From Sarcina ventriculi (GTDB taxonomy: Bacteria; Bacillota; Clostridia; Clostridiales; Clostridiaceae), in assembly GCF_900456775.1 (NCBI RefSeq), contig NZ_UAUL01000007.1, positions 372,001 through 436,000 of the forward strand: a stretch of 64,000 nucleotides of DNA, read 5' to 3'. This document shows positions 43,037-51,990 of the stretch, piece after piece. Position 1 is the first letter of the stretch. Every line of letters starts with the position of its first letter. The notes beneath the pieces are model-generated. The model was not told where the DNA came from. It was given only the letters and a program-made list of their open reading frames with translations, and did no database searches. The position numbers were made by a program, and so were the translations under genes.

Positions 43037-44029
43037 CTATTTTAAACTTTCAATAGCATTTTTTGCCCATGTTGAATCTTTATATATAGCTCTTCCAACC
43101 CCTATAAGATCAGCTTTACCATCTTTAAGTAATTGTTCTGCTACATTAACATCAGTTATACCACCTGTTAATATAACTGGAATATTTATAACCTCTTTAA
43201 TTGCTTTTGTTACATCTGCAAAATAACCTTGCTCTGTAACTCCAGGAATAACAAATCCACGCATACCACCTGAAATATCTAATATATCTATTCCTGCCTT
43301 TTCAAATTCCTTCGCTACTATTTTAGCTTCTTCTATAGTGTTTCCACCTTCCATATAATCGCAAGCACCAAGTCTAAGAAGTATAGGGAAATCCTCTCCT
43401 ACTACATCTCTTACAGCCTTTATAACTTCTAAGTGAATTCTTATTCTATTTAAAATATCTCCGCCATATTCATCAGTTCTCTTATTAGTTATTGGTGAAT
43501 AAAATTGATTTAAAAGATATCCGTGAGCTGAGTGAATTTCAACTGCATCAACCCCAGCATCTTTAACTCTTTTTGCAGCATCTTTAAAGTTTTTAACAAT
43601 TTCTTTTATATCATCTTTTGTAAGTTCTCTTGGGATTTCTTTTCCACGTAAATGCATTACTTGTGATGGTCCAACAATTTCATTTCCTGTAATTTCACTA
43701 GTTGTAGCACTCCCGGCATGATTAATTTGCATTACTGCTTTAGAACCATTTTTATGAATTATATTTGCTAATTCCTTTAATCCCTCATTATTTCTATCAT
43801 CTGCTACAGATAATTGTCCCTTACTAGCTCTACCTTTTTCATTTACAAAGCTATGTTCTATTATGATTAATGATATATATCCACCCATTGATTTTTCATT
43901 ATAATAATCTAGTATTCCTTGACCTAATTTTCCGCCTTCATTTGATTTTTCAGTAGCCATTGGTGGAAAAACTAATCTATTATTTAAAACTAATTTTTCA
44001 GTTTCTAAAGTTTGTAATAAATTTGCCAT
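43037..44029 (-). CDS. Old-yellow-enzyme family NADH:flavin oxidoreductase
   Basis: 330 residues, FMN-dependent TIM barrel. Seen: NRLVFPPMAT, IQ.NHAG (MQINHAGSA, active-site His), EIHSAHGYLLNQFYSP, NKRTDEYGG and the FMN-phosphate region GGITDVNVAEQLL...GVGRAIYKD. No C-terminal Fe-S extension, so it belongs to the short OYE class that reduces alpha,beta-unsaturated carbonyls, nitro esters or quinones. A long inverted repeat (44042-44102) overlaps its leader. Confidence 0.92.
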   Translation of the reverse strand: MANLLQTLETEKLVLNNRLVFPPMATEKSNEGGKLGQGILDYYNEKSMGGYISLIIIEHSFVNEKGRASKGQLSVADDRNNEGLKELANIIHKNGSKAVMQINHAGSATTSEITGNEIVGPSQVMHLRGKEIPRELTKDDIKEIVKNFKDAAKRVKDAGVDAVEIHSAHGYLLNQFYSPITNKRTDEYGGDILNRIRIHLEVIKAVRDVVGEDFPILLRLGACDYMEGGNTIEEAKIVAKEFEKAGIDILDISGGMRGFVIPGVTEQGYFADVTKAIKEVINIPVILTGGITDVNVAEQLLKDGKADLIGVGRAIYKDSTWAKNAIESLK

Positions 44030-44041
44030 GTTTTTATCTCC

Positions 44042-44102
44042 TTATATATAAATTTGTTCTTAATTCTTATATTTATTTTATAACGAACAAATTTATAAAT
44101 AA
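44042..44102. promoter_or_regulatory. 18-bp inverted repeat in the OYE gene leader, probable operator
   Basis: Arms TTATATATAAATTTGTTC (44042-44059) and GAACAAATTTATAAATAA (44085-44102), one mismatch, 25-bp centre. The proximal arm touches the AAGGAG ribosome site. A second dyad TTAGATACTATCTAA lies at 44119-44133. The regulator is unknown. Confidence 0.55.
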
Positions 44103-44228
44103 AGTACGCACTTAAAAGTTAGATACTATCTAAAAAGTAAGAGATGTATAAATCTTCTTATAAAATCTCTTTATTTTATATGCTCAATTAAGGGATATAT
44201 CAAAACTCGATATACCCCCTTAGTATTT

Positions 44229-46496
44229 TTAAAGTTCACTTATATAACTTGCTGAAACATATCCTACGATTCCATTATAAGAAATTTTGTACCATCCATT
44301 TGTTTTTTCTAATATAGTAACCTTAGTATTATTATTTAAAGTTCCTATAATGCTAGATGAAGTACTTGCTGATTTTCTTACATTAAGCTTAGTACTTATA
44401 TTTACTACTTTTCCATATTTCACAGTAGAATTTGTATTATTATCTCCTGCTGTGTTATTTACTCTAATATAATCAGATGATACATACCCAGTTAATCCGT
44501 TATATGATATCTTGTACCAACCACCTTCTTGTCCTAATATATTCACAGTAGCATTAGCGCCCACTCTTCCTACTATTCCATAATTTGTTCCTGCTCCACT
44601 TCTAATATTAAGTGTTGTAGTTACATTAACAACTTTTCCTGTTTGTGTTGCTTCTGGAGTCGATGGTGTTTCTGGTGTGCTTGGAGTTTCTGGCTTAGAT
44701 TCATTATTATTTACCTTTACATACTCACCATAAACATATCCTGTTGTTCCATTATAAGAAATTTTATACCAGCTTCCTTCTTTAGCAATTATATCTATAC
44801 TGTTCCCATTTCTCAATGTTCCTATAACCTTAGAACCAGTATTAGCACTAGCTCTAACATTTAATGTTGAACTTATATTAATTATAGTACCTTTTTGTGT
44901 TATTACAGCTTGATTATTATCTGAATTACTGTTATTATTTCCACTTCCAACTATGCTTATATAACTTTTGCTAGCATATCCATATCCAAAAGAGTCACTA
45001 TATATCTTATACCAATCGCCTTCCGTACTCACAACTTTAACTTCTGTCCCATTAGTTAACCTTGTTATAACAGCAGAACTTGTACTTGGTGATTTTCTTA
45101 CATTTAATGATGTTGAAATATTGCTAACCTTACCTGTTTGATAACTAGTTGGAGCTTGTACACTTCCTCCGTTATTTCCATTACTAGTATCATTGCTTAA
45201 TATTTTTATATAATCAGCTGAAACATATCCATATCCAGCGCTTGATTTAACTTGATACCAATTTCCTACCTTTCCAAGAATATTTATTTTAGTTCCATTA
45301 CTATAACTTCCTATAATATTTGAATTTGTTGAAGTTGTTATTCTTATATTAAGAGAGTTAGTACCAGTGACTTGTCCTTGTGCGTTCATTGTTTTAAATC
45401 CATCACCATTATTTATTATAGATTTTACTCCATTATATAGTTTATTAGCGTATCCATTGTTTTGGATTGATGCTGAACTGCTTGGCATTGGAAGTTCAAG
45501 TAATGTTGCTAATGCTCCTTTAGAATGAGCATAACTTATTAAATATCCACTTGCTGATGTACTCATTAATTTATTTGAAATACCAAAACTATTATCAAAA
45601 GCTTGTCCAAGTGATGGATCTCCAATAGTTTGATTTAACCATCCATGAACATCAACTAAAGCCATATGACTTGAACTTGAGCTATATTGGTCAACTAAGC
45701 TAGCTAAAGCTTTAGCTTCTGGTGCTGCAAGTGGTGTTGAACCAGTATAATATCTTGCGCTATATTGTGGCGTAAAGAATGTTGGAAATGATCTATTTAA
45801 ATCTATCTTTTGAGACACTTGGGTTCTTCCAGGACCATTATTTGTCCATCCATCTAAAACTCCATCTGGATTTGATGTTGGCACTATTACTACTGTCCAA
45901 CCATTTAATCCACCTGATGCATTATCTTTTGCAACTCTCTCAATTAAATTTTTAGCAAGTTTTGTAAGTTCCTCACCATCTTTGCTCCAAGCATCCTCAT
46001 ATCCGTGAATACCAAAATTTAATAATAAAACCTTGTCTCCACTTCCTATTTTATAGTAATATAATGGTCTGCCTTTTCCGCTTGTTCCATAAGTATATTT
46101 TTGTGCTCCTTCAATATTAAAATTATAATAATTTTGAGATACTCTAGTTCCAATATCCCCCTCATCAATTGCTTGTGCTTGAGCTCCATTTTCATCTATA
46201 TTATCATAGTCACCTTGAAAACTTTCTTGATTATCAAACCCACTTAAATCTATCGAATCAACTGTATCATCTATAACCTCAATAGCATCATCACTTGAAT
46301 TTACATCCGTAGTATCAACATTTATAACCTCTTGATTATTTAAATCTGCATTATTTTCATCTATAACGTCTTCATCATTTGAACTTATATTATTTTCATC
46401 TTGTGCATAAGCTATTTTAGGAACTTGTACTCCTGCAAAAGTTCCTGCTGTTATAGATGTAGCAACTAATAATGACATTATTTTTCCTTTTTTCAT
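44229..46496 (-). CDS. Secreted M14 zinc carboxypeptidase with five SH3b domains
   Basis: 755 residues from the ATG at 46494-46496 (GAGGGGG upstream). A signal peptide ends near IAYAQD. An acidic Asn/Asp-rich linker (about 35-115) and the M14 domain (about 120-365) follow, with zinc ligands H164 and E167 (GIHGYED) and H284 (DVHGW), substrate-binding Arg in DLNRSF and catalytic Glu334 (LLELP). Then come five bacterial SH3 domains (about 375-433, 454-515, 535-596, 618-680, 693-753) with a PETPST linker between the third and fourth. The likely role is cleavage of peptidoglycan stem peptides (gamma-D-Glu-type linkages, as in other SH3b-M14 proteins) at the cell wall. Monocistronic. Confidence 0.93.
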   Translation of the reverse strand: MKKGKIMSLLVATSITAGTFAGVQVPKIAYAQDENNISSNDEDVIDENNADLNNQEVINVDTTDVNSSDDAIEVIDDTVDSIDLSGFDNQESFQGDYDNIDENGAQAQAIDEGDIGTRVSQNYYNFNIEGAQKYTYGTSGKGRPLYYYKIGSGDKVLLLNFGIHGYEDAWSKDGEELTKLAKNLIERVAKDNASGGLNGWTVVIVPTSNPDGVLDGWTNNGPGRTQVSQKIDLNRSFPTFFTPQYSARYYTGSTPLAAPEAKALASLVDQYSSSSSHMALVDVHGWLNQTIGDPSLGQAFDNSFGISNKLMSTSASGYLISYAHSKGALATLLELPMPSSSASIQNNGYANKLYNGVKSIINNGDGFKTMNAQGQVTGTNSLNIRITTSTNSNIIGSYSNGTKINILGKVGNWYQVKSSAGYGYVSADYIKILSNDTSNGNNGGSVQAPTSYQTGKVSNISTSLNVRKSPSTSSAVITRLTNGTEVKVVSTEGDWYKIYSDSFGYGYASKSYISIVGSGNNNSNSDNNQAVITQKGTIINISSTLNVRASANTGSKVIGTLRNGNSIDIIAKEGSWYKISYNGTTGYVYGEYVKVNNNESKPETPSTPETPSTPEATQTGKVVNVTTTLNIRSGAGTNYGIVGRVGANATVNILGQEGGWYKISYNGLTGYVSSDYIRVNNTAGDNNTNSTVKYGKVVNISTKLNVRKSASTSSSIIGTLNNNTKVTILEKTNGWYKISYNGIVGYVSASYISEL

Positions 46497-46850
46497 CAAA
46501 ATTCCCCCTCATTTGCATTTATCTGTATTTATACTTTAACATTTAAATCACATATTTACAAATATATTATTAAAAATATTTTTTTACAAATTAGTTGTTT
46601 TATTGATAAATAAATAATATTTTTATTTATTCTGTATATAATTTATATTTTTTTCTACATTTTATATGAATTTATTTGTCAAATTGTTAAAATATGAATT
46701 TATTGTTAATACGCTAACATTGTTTTAAGATTATAAAAATTATTAGTTTCTTTTTGATACTTAAAAAGAAAAAAATGCATACTTGCTTAGTTATTTATAT
46801 ATGATATATTATTTATATAAAATATTTGATATTTGTAGGAGGATTTTAAT
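46497..46850. other. Intergenic region between the carboxypeptidase and nitroreductase genes
   Basis: 354 bp between divergent genes. The right part carries the HxlR-type element and nitroreductase promoter (46756-46810). The left part is very AT-rich and must hold the carboxypeptidase promoter; TTGACA on the minus strand near 46676 lacks a good -10. No open frame. Confidence 0.6.
46756..46810 (+). promoter_or_regulatory. Shared HxlR-type element and promoter of the nitroreductase
   Basis: 46756-46794 is the second copy of the 39-bp element described at 42150 (35 of 39 identical). It runs into TTGCTT (46783-46788), 16 bp, TATATT (46805-46810), the same promoter geometry as the first copy. 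Confidence 0.78.
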
Positions 46851-47408
46851 ATGGACTTTTTAGAATTAGTGAAAAAAAGATATTCTGTAAGAAAATTTAG
46901 TGATAAAAAAGTAGAACAATCAAAATTAGATTTGATTTTAGAGGCTGGAAGAGTTGCTCCAACTGCAGTAAATTATCAGCCACAAAGAATGTTAGTTATA
47001 GAAAATGAAGAAAGTTTGTCTAAGCTTAAAGAGTGTACGCCATATCATTTTAATGCACCATTAGCAATTTTAATTTGTTATGATTCCTCAGTTAGTTGGA
47101 AAAGACATTACGACAAAAAAGATATGGGAGATGTTGATTCTAGTATTGTTACAACTCAAATGATGTTAGAAATAGCTGATCTTGGCTTAGGTACTACATG
47201 GGTTGGACATTTTTCTCCAGAACTTATTAAAGAAAAATTTAACTTGCCAGAATACCTTGTTCCTGTTGCTCTTCTTCCAATTGGTTATCCTAGCGAAGAT
47301 TCTGTTCCTAACAAATTGCACAATATTCGTCATGATATACAAGAAACTGTATTCTTTAACTCTTTTGAAGGGATTAAACCGGGAAAAAATAAAACTACTG
47401 ACCATTAA
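46851..47408 (+). CDS. Nitroreductase-family protein
   Basis: 185 residues. FMN-binding RYSVRKFSDKKV at the N-terminus, EAGRVAPTAVNYQPQR, and DLGLGTTWVGHFSP with PIGYPSED at the C-terminal side: the typical short nitroreductase fold, acting as a dimer on nitro compounds, quinones or flavins. AGGAGG ribosome site. Its promoter element matches that of the HxlR-linked FMN reductase. Confidence 0.92.
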   Translation: MDFLELVKKRYSVRKFSDKKVEQSKLDLILEAGRVAPTAVNYQPQRMLVIENEESLSKLKECTPYHFNAPLAILICYDSSVSWKRHYDKKDMGDVDSSIVTTQMMLEIADLGLGTTWVGHFSPELIKEKFNLPEYLVPVALLPIGYPSEDSVPNKLHNIRHDIQETVFFNSFEGIKPGKNKTTDH

Positions 47409-47513
47409 TTTTTTTTAATTACTTTTTAATATCAGAATTTATTAACACTTTTCCATCCTGCTTAATATAATACATTAAATAAACAATTAAATTTAATTTA
47501 AGAGGTAGGATTA

Positions 47514-48251
47514 ATGGATAATACACGTTGTGAAAAAGATTTCGTAGAAGATTATTGTACAGACGAGGTGCAAGTAGATACTAGAGTATTCTCATCAGGT
47601 CAAACACAAAATACAACTGGTGGAGCTAAAGTTTTAGTTAGAGTTGGTAATATAACTATAACTCAACCTATAAGAGATGAAATACACATTGACGAAGGTT
47701 TTTACGATATAAAGAAAATCCAAAGAAGAGTAGTTTTAGATCAAGTTTTTGTATCTAATACAACAATAAACACAACAACTGGAACTATACAAGGTTATAT
47801 GTTTGGTGAAGGATATATGTTAAAAAATATATCTTATGCAACTCCTATTGAAGGAACAGCTTCTGATTGCGAAACTGATTGTTTAGCAATGAAAAACACT
47901 TATAATGATATAACTGCTAAAGTTAAATTCGATTTCTCAAACCCTATAACTATAACAGGGGCTCAAGTTGAAGCATCTCCTAATATGGTTGAAACATCTT
48001 ATTTAAATAATTGCATAGAAGTATGCGATAAAGGTTCTGTATCTCAAGCTGATTGTCAAAGATATTTTACTCAAACTGTAACAATTAATGAACCTTATCA
48101 ATATGAATTAGACTCTTATTCAATAAATGAGACAGTTCTTATGAAAAATAAATGTAATGAAGACAGTATTTTATATGATACAGTAACTGAAAAATTGTTA
48201 TTAGTTCTTAATATATCTGTATATCAATACCAAACAGTAACTACAATTTAA
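47514..48251 (+). CDS. Unrecognised Cys-containing beta-rich protein
   Basis: 245 residues; I do not recognise it. There is no signal peptide or membrane segment. Predicted mostly beta: VQVDTRVFSSGQTQN, KVLVRVGNITITQ, GTIQGYMFGEGYML, KVKFDFSNPITITG. Eight or more Cys lie in pairs or clusters (C6, C15, DCETDC, NNCIEVC, ADCQRYF, NKCNED). Asn/Thr-rich with few aromatic residues. Cys-rich beta proteins of this sort are often spore-coat or exosporium components in clostridia, but nothing here proves it. AGAGGTAGGA ribosome site and own terminator. Confidence 0.7.
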   Translation: MDNTRCEKDFVEDYCTDEVQVDTRVFSSGQTQNTTGGAKVLVRVGNITITQPIRDEIHIDEGFYDIKKIQRRVVLDQVFVSNTTINTTTGTIQGYMFGEGYMLKNISYATPIEGTASDCETDCLAMKNTYNDITAKVKFDFSNPITITGAQVEASPNMVETSYLNNCIEVCDKGSVSQADCQRYFTQTVTINEPYQYELDSYSINETVLMKNKCNEDSILYDTVTEKLLLVLNISVYQYQTVTTI

Positions 48252-48292
48252 TTTTGAATATTAATATTCTAATCAATTTTAAAATTCTGAAT

Positions 48293-48328
48293 AAAAATGT
48301 TGTCTATTTTTATAGACAACATTTTTGC
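48293..48328. terminator. Bidirectional terminator between the Cys-rich protein and methyltransferase genes
   Basis: Perfect 14-bp stem AAAAATGTTGTCTA / TAGACAACATTTTT with a 6-base loop. Confidence 0.9.
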
Positions 48329-48337
48329 TTTTTATAT

Positions 48338-48967
48338 TTACTTTCTAGTAGCAACAGCACAAAGCCATGCATTTTCTTCATTATAATCTAAAGCTATATC
48401 TGTAAACCCTGCATTTTCAAGTAAAGTTTTTAATTCATCTTTTGATGGACATTTCATGTTTAAATGCTCAGCTATAGCAGAACTTTTTTCATTCATCTTT
48501 CCCCCAACCATCTCTAAAGCAGTCATAAATTTACCGCCTATTTTAAGTACACGAGCCACTTCTTTTAAATCTTCTTGTTGATTTGGCCAAAAATATAAAC
48601 TTTCAATTGAATATACAGAATCAAAAGATTCATCTGGGAAATTTAATTTTGAAACCCCACATACTTCTACCTTTAATCTGCCTTCATCAATAAGCTTTTT
48701 ATTTTTTGCAATAGTAGATTCTATAGACACATGTGAAATATCACATCCATATATAGTAGATTGAGGATAAAGTTTTGAAATCTGTTCAATAGCAGCTCCA
48801 CCACCACAACCTATGTCTAAAATACGATTTCCAAAATTCACATGTTCAAAACCCCATTTAGTAAGATTGTAATGACTCTCGTTCATATTATCTAATATTT
48901 TACTTCCATCTTCTCCTTTAGGAAATGCTGCATTTTTCATAAATTCAAAATCTATTTTTTCGGACAT
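48338..48967 (-). CDS. Class I SAM-dependent methyltransferase
   Basis: 209 residues. Motif I ILDIGCGGGAAIEQ (about 49-62), acidic loop GCDISHVSI, motif II/III region FDSVYSIESLYFWPNQ and RVLKIGGKFM: UbiE/COQ5-like small-molecule methyltransferase. The gene lies 32 bp downstream of the broken NTF2-like gene and is probably co-transcribed. Substrate unknown. Confidence 0.88.
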   Translation of the reverse strand: MSEKIDFEFMKNAAFPKGEDGSKILDNMNESHYNLTKWGFEHVNFGNRILDIGCGGGAAIEQISKLYPQSTIYGCDISHVSIESTIAKNKKLIDEGRLKVEVCGVSKLNFPDESFDSVYSIESLYFWPNQQEDLKEVARVLKIGGKFMTALEMVGGKMNEKSSAIAEHLNMKCPSKDELKTLLENAGFTDIALDYNEENAWLCAVATRK

Positions 48968-48999
48968 TTTTTAAACCTCCAATTTTTATATATTATATT

Positions 49000-49381
49000 T
49001 TATTTATAATTTTCAAATAGTTTAGAATCATCAGGTACGTTTTCTAAATACTTAATCTTTCCTTGTTCATCAATTTCTGCAATATCTATTCCAAGTTTAG
49101 TATATACCTTACCATCCTTACTTTTTCCACAAACAGCCCACTTAGCTTCATATCTATTTGTACTTTTATTGAACTTCCACTCTTCATGCATATGTTTAAT
49201 ATCTGCATTATTTTCATATATTAAATCTAAAAATTTTTTCCATTCATCAATTCCATTCTTAATATTGCCTGCTAAAACAAATGACATATCTTCTGAAAAA
49301 AGACTGATTAACTCCTCCTTTGCATTTTTACTTGTTCTTGCTTCATCAAATAATAAAAAAATATTTGTTTAAAATTTCCAT
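49000..49381 (-). pseudogene. NTF2/SnoaL-like protein frameshifted at an A7 homopolymer
   Basis: The ATG at 49379-49381 has AAAGGA upstream and encodes MEILNKYF, but the frame ends within 12 codons after a run of seven T (A7 at 49355-49361 on plus). With six, the frame continues LLFDEARTSKNAKEELI into the 95-residue frame 49000-49287, giving 126 residues, the usual size of an NTF2-like domain. Without the shift only an internal ATG at 49287, lacking a ribosome site, could start. The AAGGAGGA at codons 27-30 is part of the coding sequence. Slippage-based variation or a sequencing error are the alternatives. Confidence 0.8.
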
Positions 49382-49689
49382 ATTAACTATCCTTTCATAA
49401 ACAATTTGTGTATTTTTTAATATGAACTCTTTTATTTATACACATAAACTATATATAATTTATGTATTTTATAATGTAATTATATATCATTTCTTTTAAA
49501 GTACACAAAATAACTCCTTTAATTATAATAAAATTTACATCATTAAAATTAATAATTTTTTGATATAATAAGAATTATTAATTTATGAAAAATAAATCTG
49601 AAACAAATTTTAAAATTTAAATAATAGAGTAACATTCTAAGAGTTTTCTAATATAATAAATAATATATATTTTTAAAGGACTTTTTATT
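49382..49689. other. Intergenic region between the NTF2-like gene and the small basic protein gene
   Basis: 308 bp, very AT-rich, between divergent genes. A 7-bp dyad ACATAAA / TTTATGT lies at 49442-49465, about 60-85 bp before the NTF2-like start. No coding potential is seen. Confidence 0.55.
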
Positions 49690-49890
49690 ATGTCAAAGTT
49701 CATTAAGAAAAATAAAAAAATTGAAGAAAATTTAATAGGCGCTTATAAAACCATTGAAAAAACTGTTGTAACAACCTATAAAAAAATAGAAAACAAATTT
49801 GTAGATACTTTTTTATCTAAAAATAATGAAGTAACTAAAAATTTTAAAAAAACATCTGAAAAAAAAGACAAAAAAAATAAAGAAAATTAA
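49690..49890 (+). CDS. Small basic helical protein
   Basis: 66 residues, very Lys-rich. The core GAYKTIEKTVVTTYKKIENKFVDTFL contains two related turns (YKTIE, YKKIE) and matches a pattern I recall from many short Firmicute proteins of unknown function. The C-terminal tail is Lys/Glu/Asn-rich and disordered. AAAGGA ribosome site and a dedicated terminator support a real gene. Confidence 0.72.
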   Translation: MSKFIKKNKKIEENLIGAYKTIEKTVVTTYKKIENKFVDTFLSKNNEVTKNFKKTSEKKDKKNKEN

Positions 49891-49894
49891 TATA

Positions 49895-49952
49895 AAACTC
49901 TCTTCTAAGAACCAAGATAATAATAATTTAAGTTCTTAAAAGAGAGTTTTTT
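49895..49952 (+). terminator. Terminator of the small basic protein gene
   Basis: Long stem of AAACTCTCTT with AAGAGAGTTT and an inner TAAGAAC / GTTCTTA, ending in a T-run. Confidence 0.8.
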
Positions 49953-49992
49953 AATTGAAAATTACATAAAAATATAAAATTTTTATATTCCT

Positions 49993-50874
49993 TTAACAAT
50001 AACATTTTAACTGCGATATAATTTTATCTTCAATTCCTTCACAATCGGTTCCACCTATAACTATACTTGGTTTAGTCTTCCCATGAAAATCACTTCCGCA
50101 TGTTAAAAGTAATTTATGCTTTAAAGAGAATTTTTTATAAAATTCTACTTGCTCTCTACTATGATAACTGCTGTAAACTTCTATTCCTTTAATACCGCAA
50201 GAAATAATTTGTTCTAATAAATTTATGTTTTCCTTAATATTATTTCCTGGGTGAGCTAAAATAGGAATGCCTCCACTTTCTTCAATAATGTTAATCGCCT
50301 CTTGCAAACTTATAAAACTCACTTCAGCATAAGCTGCCTTTCCTTGAGCACAATAATCCCAATAAAAATTAACATATGGATTATCACTCCTAGAACCATT
50401 TTCATAGTAAGGCATAAGAAGCGGATTTTCATGATTTTTATCAAATTTCATAGCTGCTTCAGCAATCATTTCACCATTAACTACTCCATTTCTAGATAAT
50501 GAATTAATAACCTCATCTGAAAAATCTATTCCTAACTCTTTAACCAATTTCATACGTTTTTTTGATGCAAATTGTTCTTGTTTTATGATGTTATCCTCAA
50601 TATCATAAAATACTGTTTTATCACAATCTATCCCATACCCTAAAACATGCAAATTAATTTCATTAAAAGTACAATCTAATTCTATTGCTGGAATAATATT
50701 GATATTTTTACCAACGCAATATTCTTTTGCTTCTTTTATTCCTCTTACACTATTGTGATCTGCAATAGAGAAATACTTTATATTTTTTTCTAAACATAAA
50801 TCAATTAACTGTTTAGGTTCAAATTCTCCGTCATCACTGTAGCAAGAATGCATATGCAAATCTATATAACTCAT
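49993..50874 (-). CDS. PHP-domain phosphoesterase
   Basis: 293 residues. Polymerase/histidinol phosphatase fold with metal ligands in DLHMHSCYSDDG (H7, H9), SIADHNS, IPAIELD, ILAHPGN and TCGSDFHG. The layout and length match the YciV/RNase AM-like group that hydrolyses 3',5'-bisnucleotides or 5'-ends of RNA; the exact substrate is not certain. GGAGGAG ribosome site. Monocistronic. Confidence 0.88.
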   Translation of the reverse strand: MSYIDLHMHSCYSDDGEFEPKQLIDLCLEKNIKYFSIADHNSVRGIKEAKEYCVGKNINIIPAIELDCTFNEINLHVLGYGIDCDKTVFYDIEDNIIKQEQFASKKRMKLVKELGIDFSDEVINSLSRNGVVNGEMIAEAAMKFDKNHENPLLMPYYENGSRSDNPYVNFYWDYCAQGKAAYAEVSFISLQEAINIIEESGGIPILAHPGNNIKENINLLEQIISCGIKGIEVYSSYHSREQVEFYKKFSLKHKLLLTCGSDFHGKTKPSIVIGGTDCEGIEDKIISQLKCYC

Positions 50875-51086
50875 TTTCTCTCCTCCCTTATCTTTGTAAC
50901 TTTCTTACAAAACATTTTAACAACTAAACATTTTTATGTAAATTAAACAAAATAAAATGATAATTTTTTTTCATTTATTTTCCCTAAAGTTATTATTCAT
51001 GATAAATATTACTCATCTTTTCGTATACATATTTTTTTATATAAATATAACTAATATAATAAAAGAAAAAAATAGGGGGGACACAT

Positions 51087-51941
51087 ATGAATGATATAAA
51101 AGTAATTGTAATGGATGTGGATGGTACTTTAACTAATAGTAAAAAAATAATAACAAAAAAGACTAAAGAAACTTTAATTGAAGCTCAAAATAATGGTGTT
51201 CTTTTGGTTTTAGCCTCTGGAAGACCTACTTCTGGATTAATTGATTTTGCTAAAGAACTAGAAATGGATAAACATCATGGGCTTTTAGTTTGCTTTAATG
51301 GTTCTAAAGTTATTGATTGTGAAACTAATGAAATTTTATTTAATGAAACTATGACTGTTGAAGAGGGACAAGCTGTTTTAGAACATTTAAAGAAATTTAA
51401 TATTAAACCTATGATTGATAAAGATGATTATTTATATGTTAATGATGTTTTTGATTGCAACATACAAATAAAAAATGAACCTTTTAATATAATTCAATAT
51501 GAGGCTCGTGGTGGTAAATTTAAGTTATGTGAAAAAGATAATTTAGTAGCCTTTGCTGACTATCCACTAAATAAAATCTTAACTGCTGGGGATCCTGAAT
51601 ACCTAGAAGAACACTATAAAGAAATAATGGAGCCATTTAAAGATAGTTTAAGTTGCATGTTTACTGCTCCATTTTACTTTGAATTTACTGCTAAAGGAAT
51701 TGATAAGGCTAAAGCTTTAGATACTGTCTTAACTCCTATGGGATATAAAAGAGAAGAAATTATTGCTTTTGGTGATGGTCATAATGATATTTCAATCATT
51801 AAATATGCTGGAATTGGTATTGCTATGGACAATGCAGTAGATGCCTTAAAAAAAGTAGCTGATGAAATAACTTTTTCTAATGATGAAGATGGAATTGCTC
51901 ATACATTAAACAAATTCCTTCCAATATATTGTTTAACTTAA
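51087..51941 (+). CDS. Cof-type HAD-superfamily phosphatase
   Basis: 284 residues. Motif I MDVDGTLTNS with D10 and D12, motif II LASGRP, motif III/IV AFGDGHNDISIIKYAGIGIAM; a C2B cap lies between. Members dephosphorylate sugar phosphates or FMN in the cytoplasm. The RpiR regulator starts 49 bp after its stop and may be co-transcribed; a sugar-phosphate ligand would fit both. GGGGGG ribosome site. Confidence 0.92.
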   Translation: MNDIKVIVMDVDGTLTNSKKIITKKTKETLIEAQNNGVLLVLASGRPTSGLIDFAKELEMDKHHGLLVCFNGSKVIDCETNEILFNETMTVEEGQAVLEHLKKFNIKPMIDKDDYLYVNDVFDCNIQIKNEPFNIIQYEARGGKFKLCEKDNLVAFADYPLNKILTAGDPEYLEEHYKEIMEPFKDSLSCMFTAPFYFEFTAKGIDKAKALDTVLTPMGYKREEIIAFGDGHNDISIIKYAGIGIAMDNAVDALKKVADEITFSNDEDGIAHTLNKFLPIYCLT

Positions 51942-51990
51942 CTACTAAAATTTAACAAGAATATTGTATAATGTTCATGAGGTGATTCTT

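Noticed and set aside
44229-45400. The SH3b repeats as a DNA tandem repeat or recent expansion
   Set aside because: The five copies are similar only at protein-motif level; the nucleotide sequences have diverged.
49287-49287. ATG at 49285-49287 as true start of the NTF2-like protein
   Set aside because: It lacks a ribosome site, and the homologous sequence continues upstream in the same and then the shifted frame.
50875-51086. Possible riboswitch or T-box before the HAD phosphatase gene
   Set aside because: No conserved core, specifier or anti-terminator pattern is seen, only AT-rich leader.
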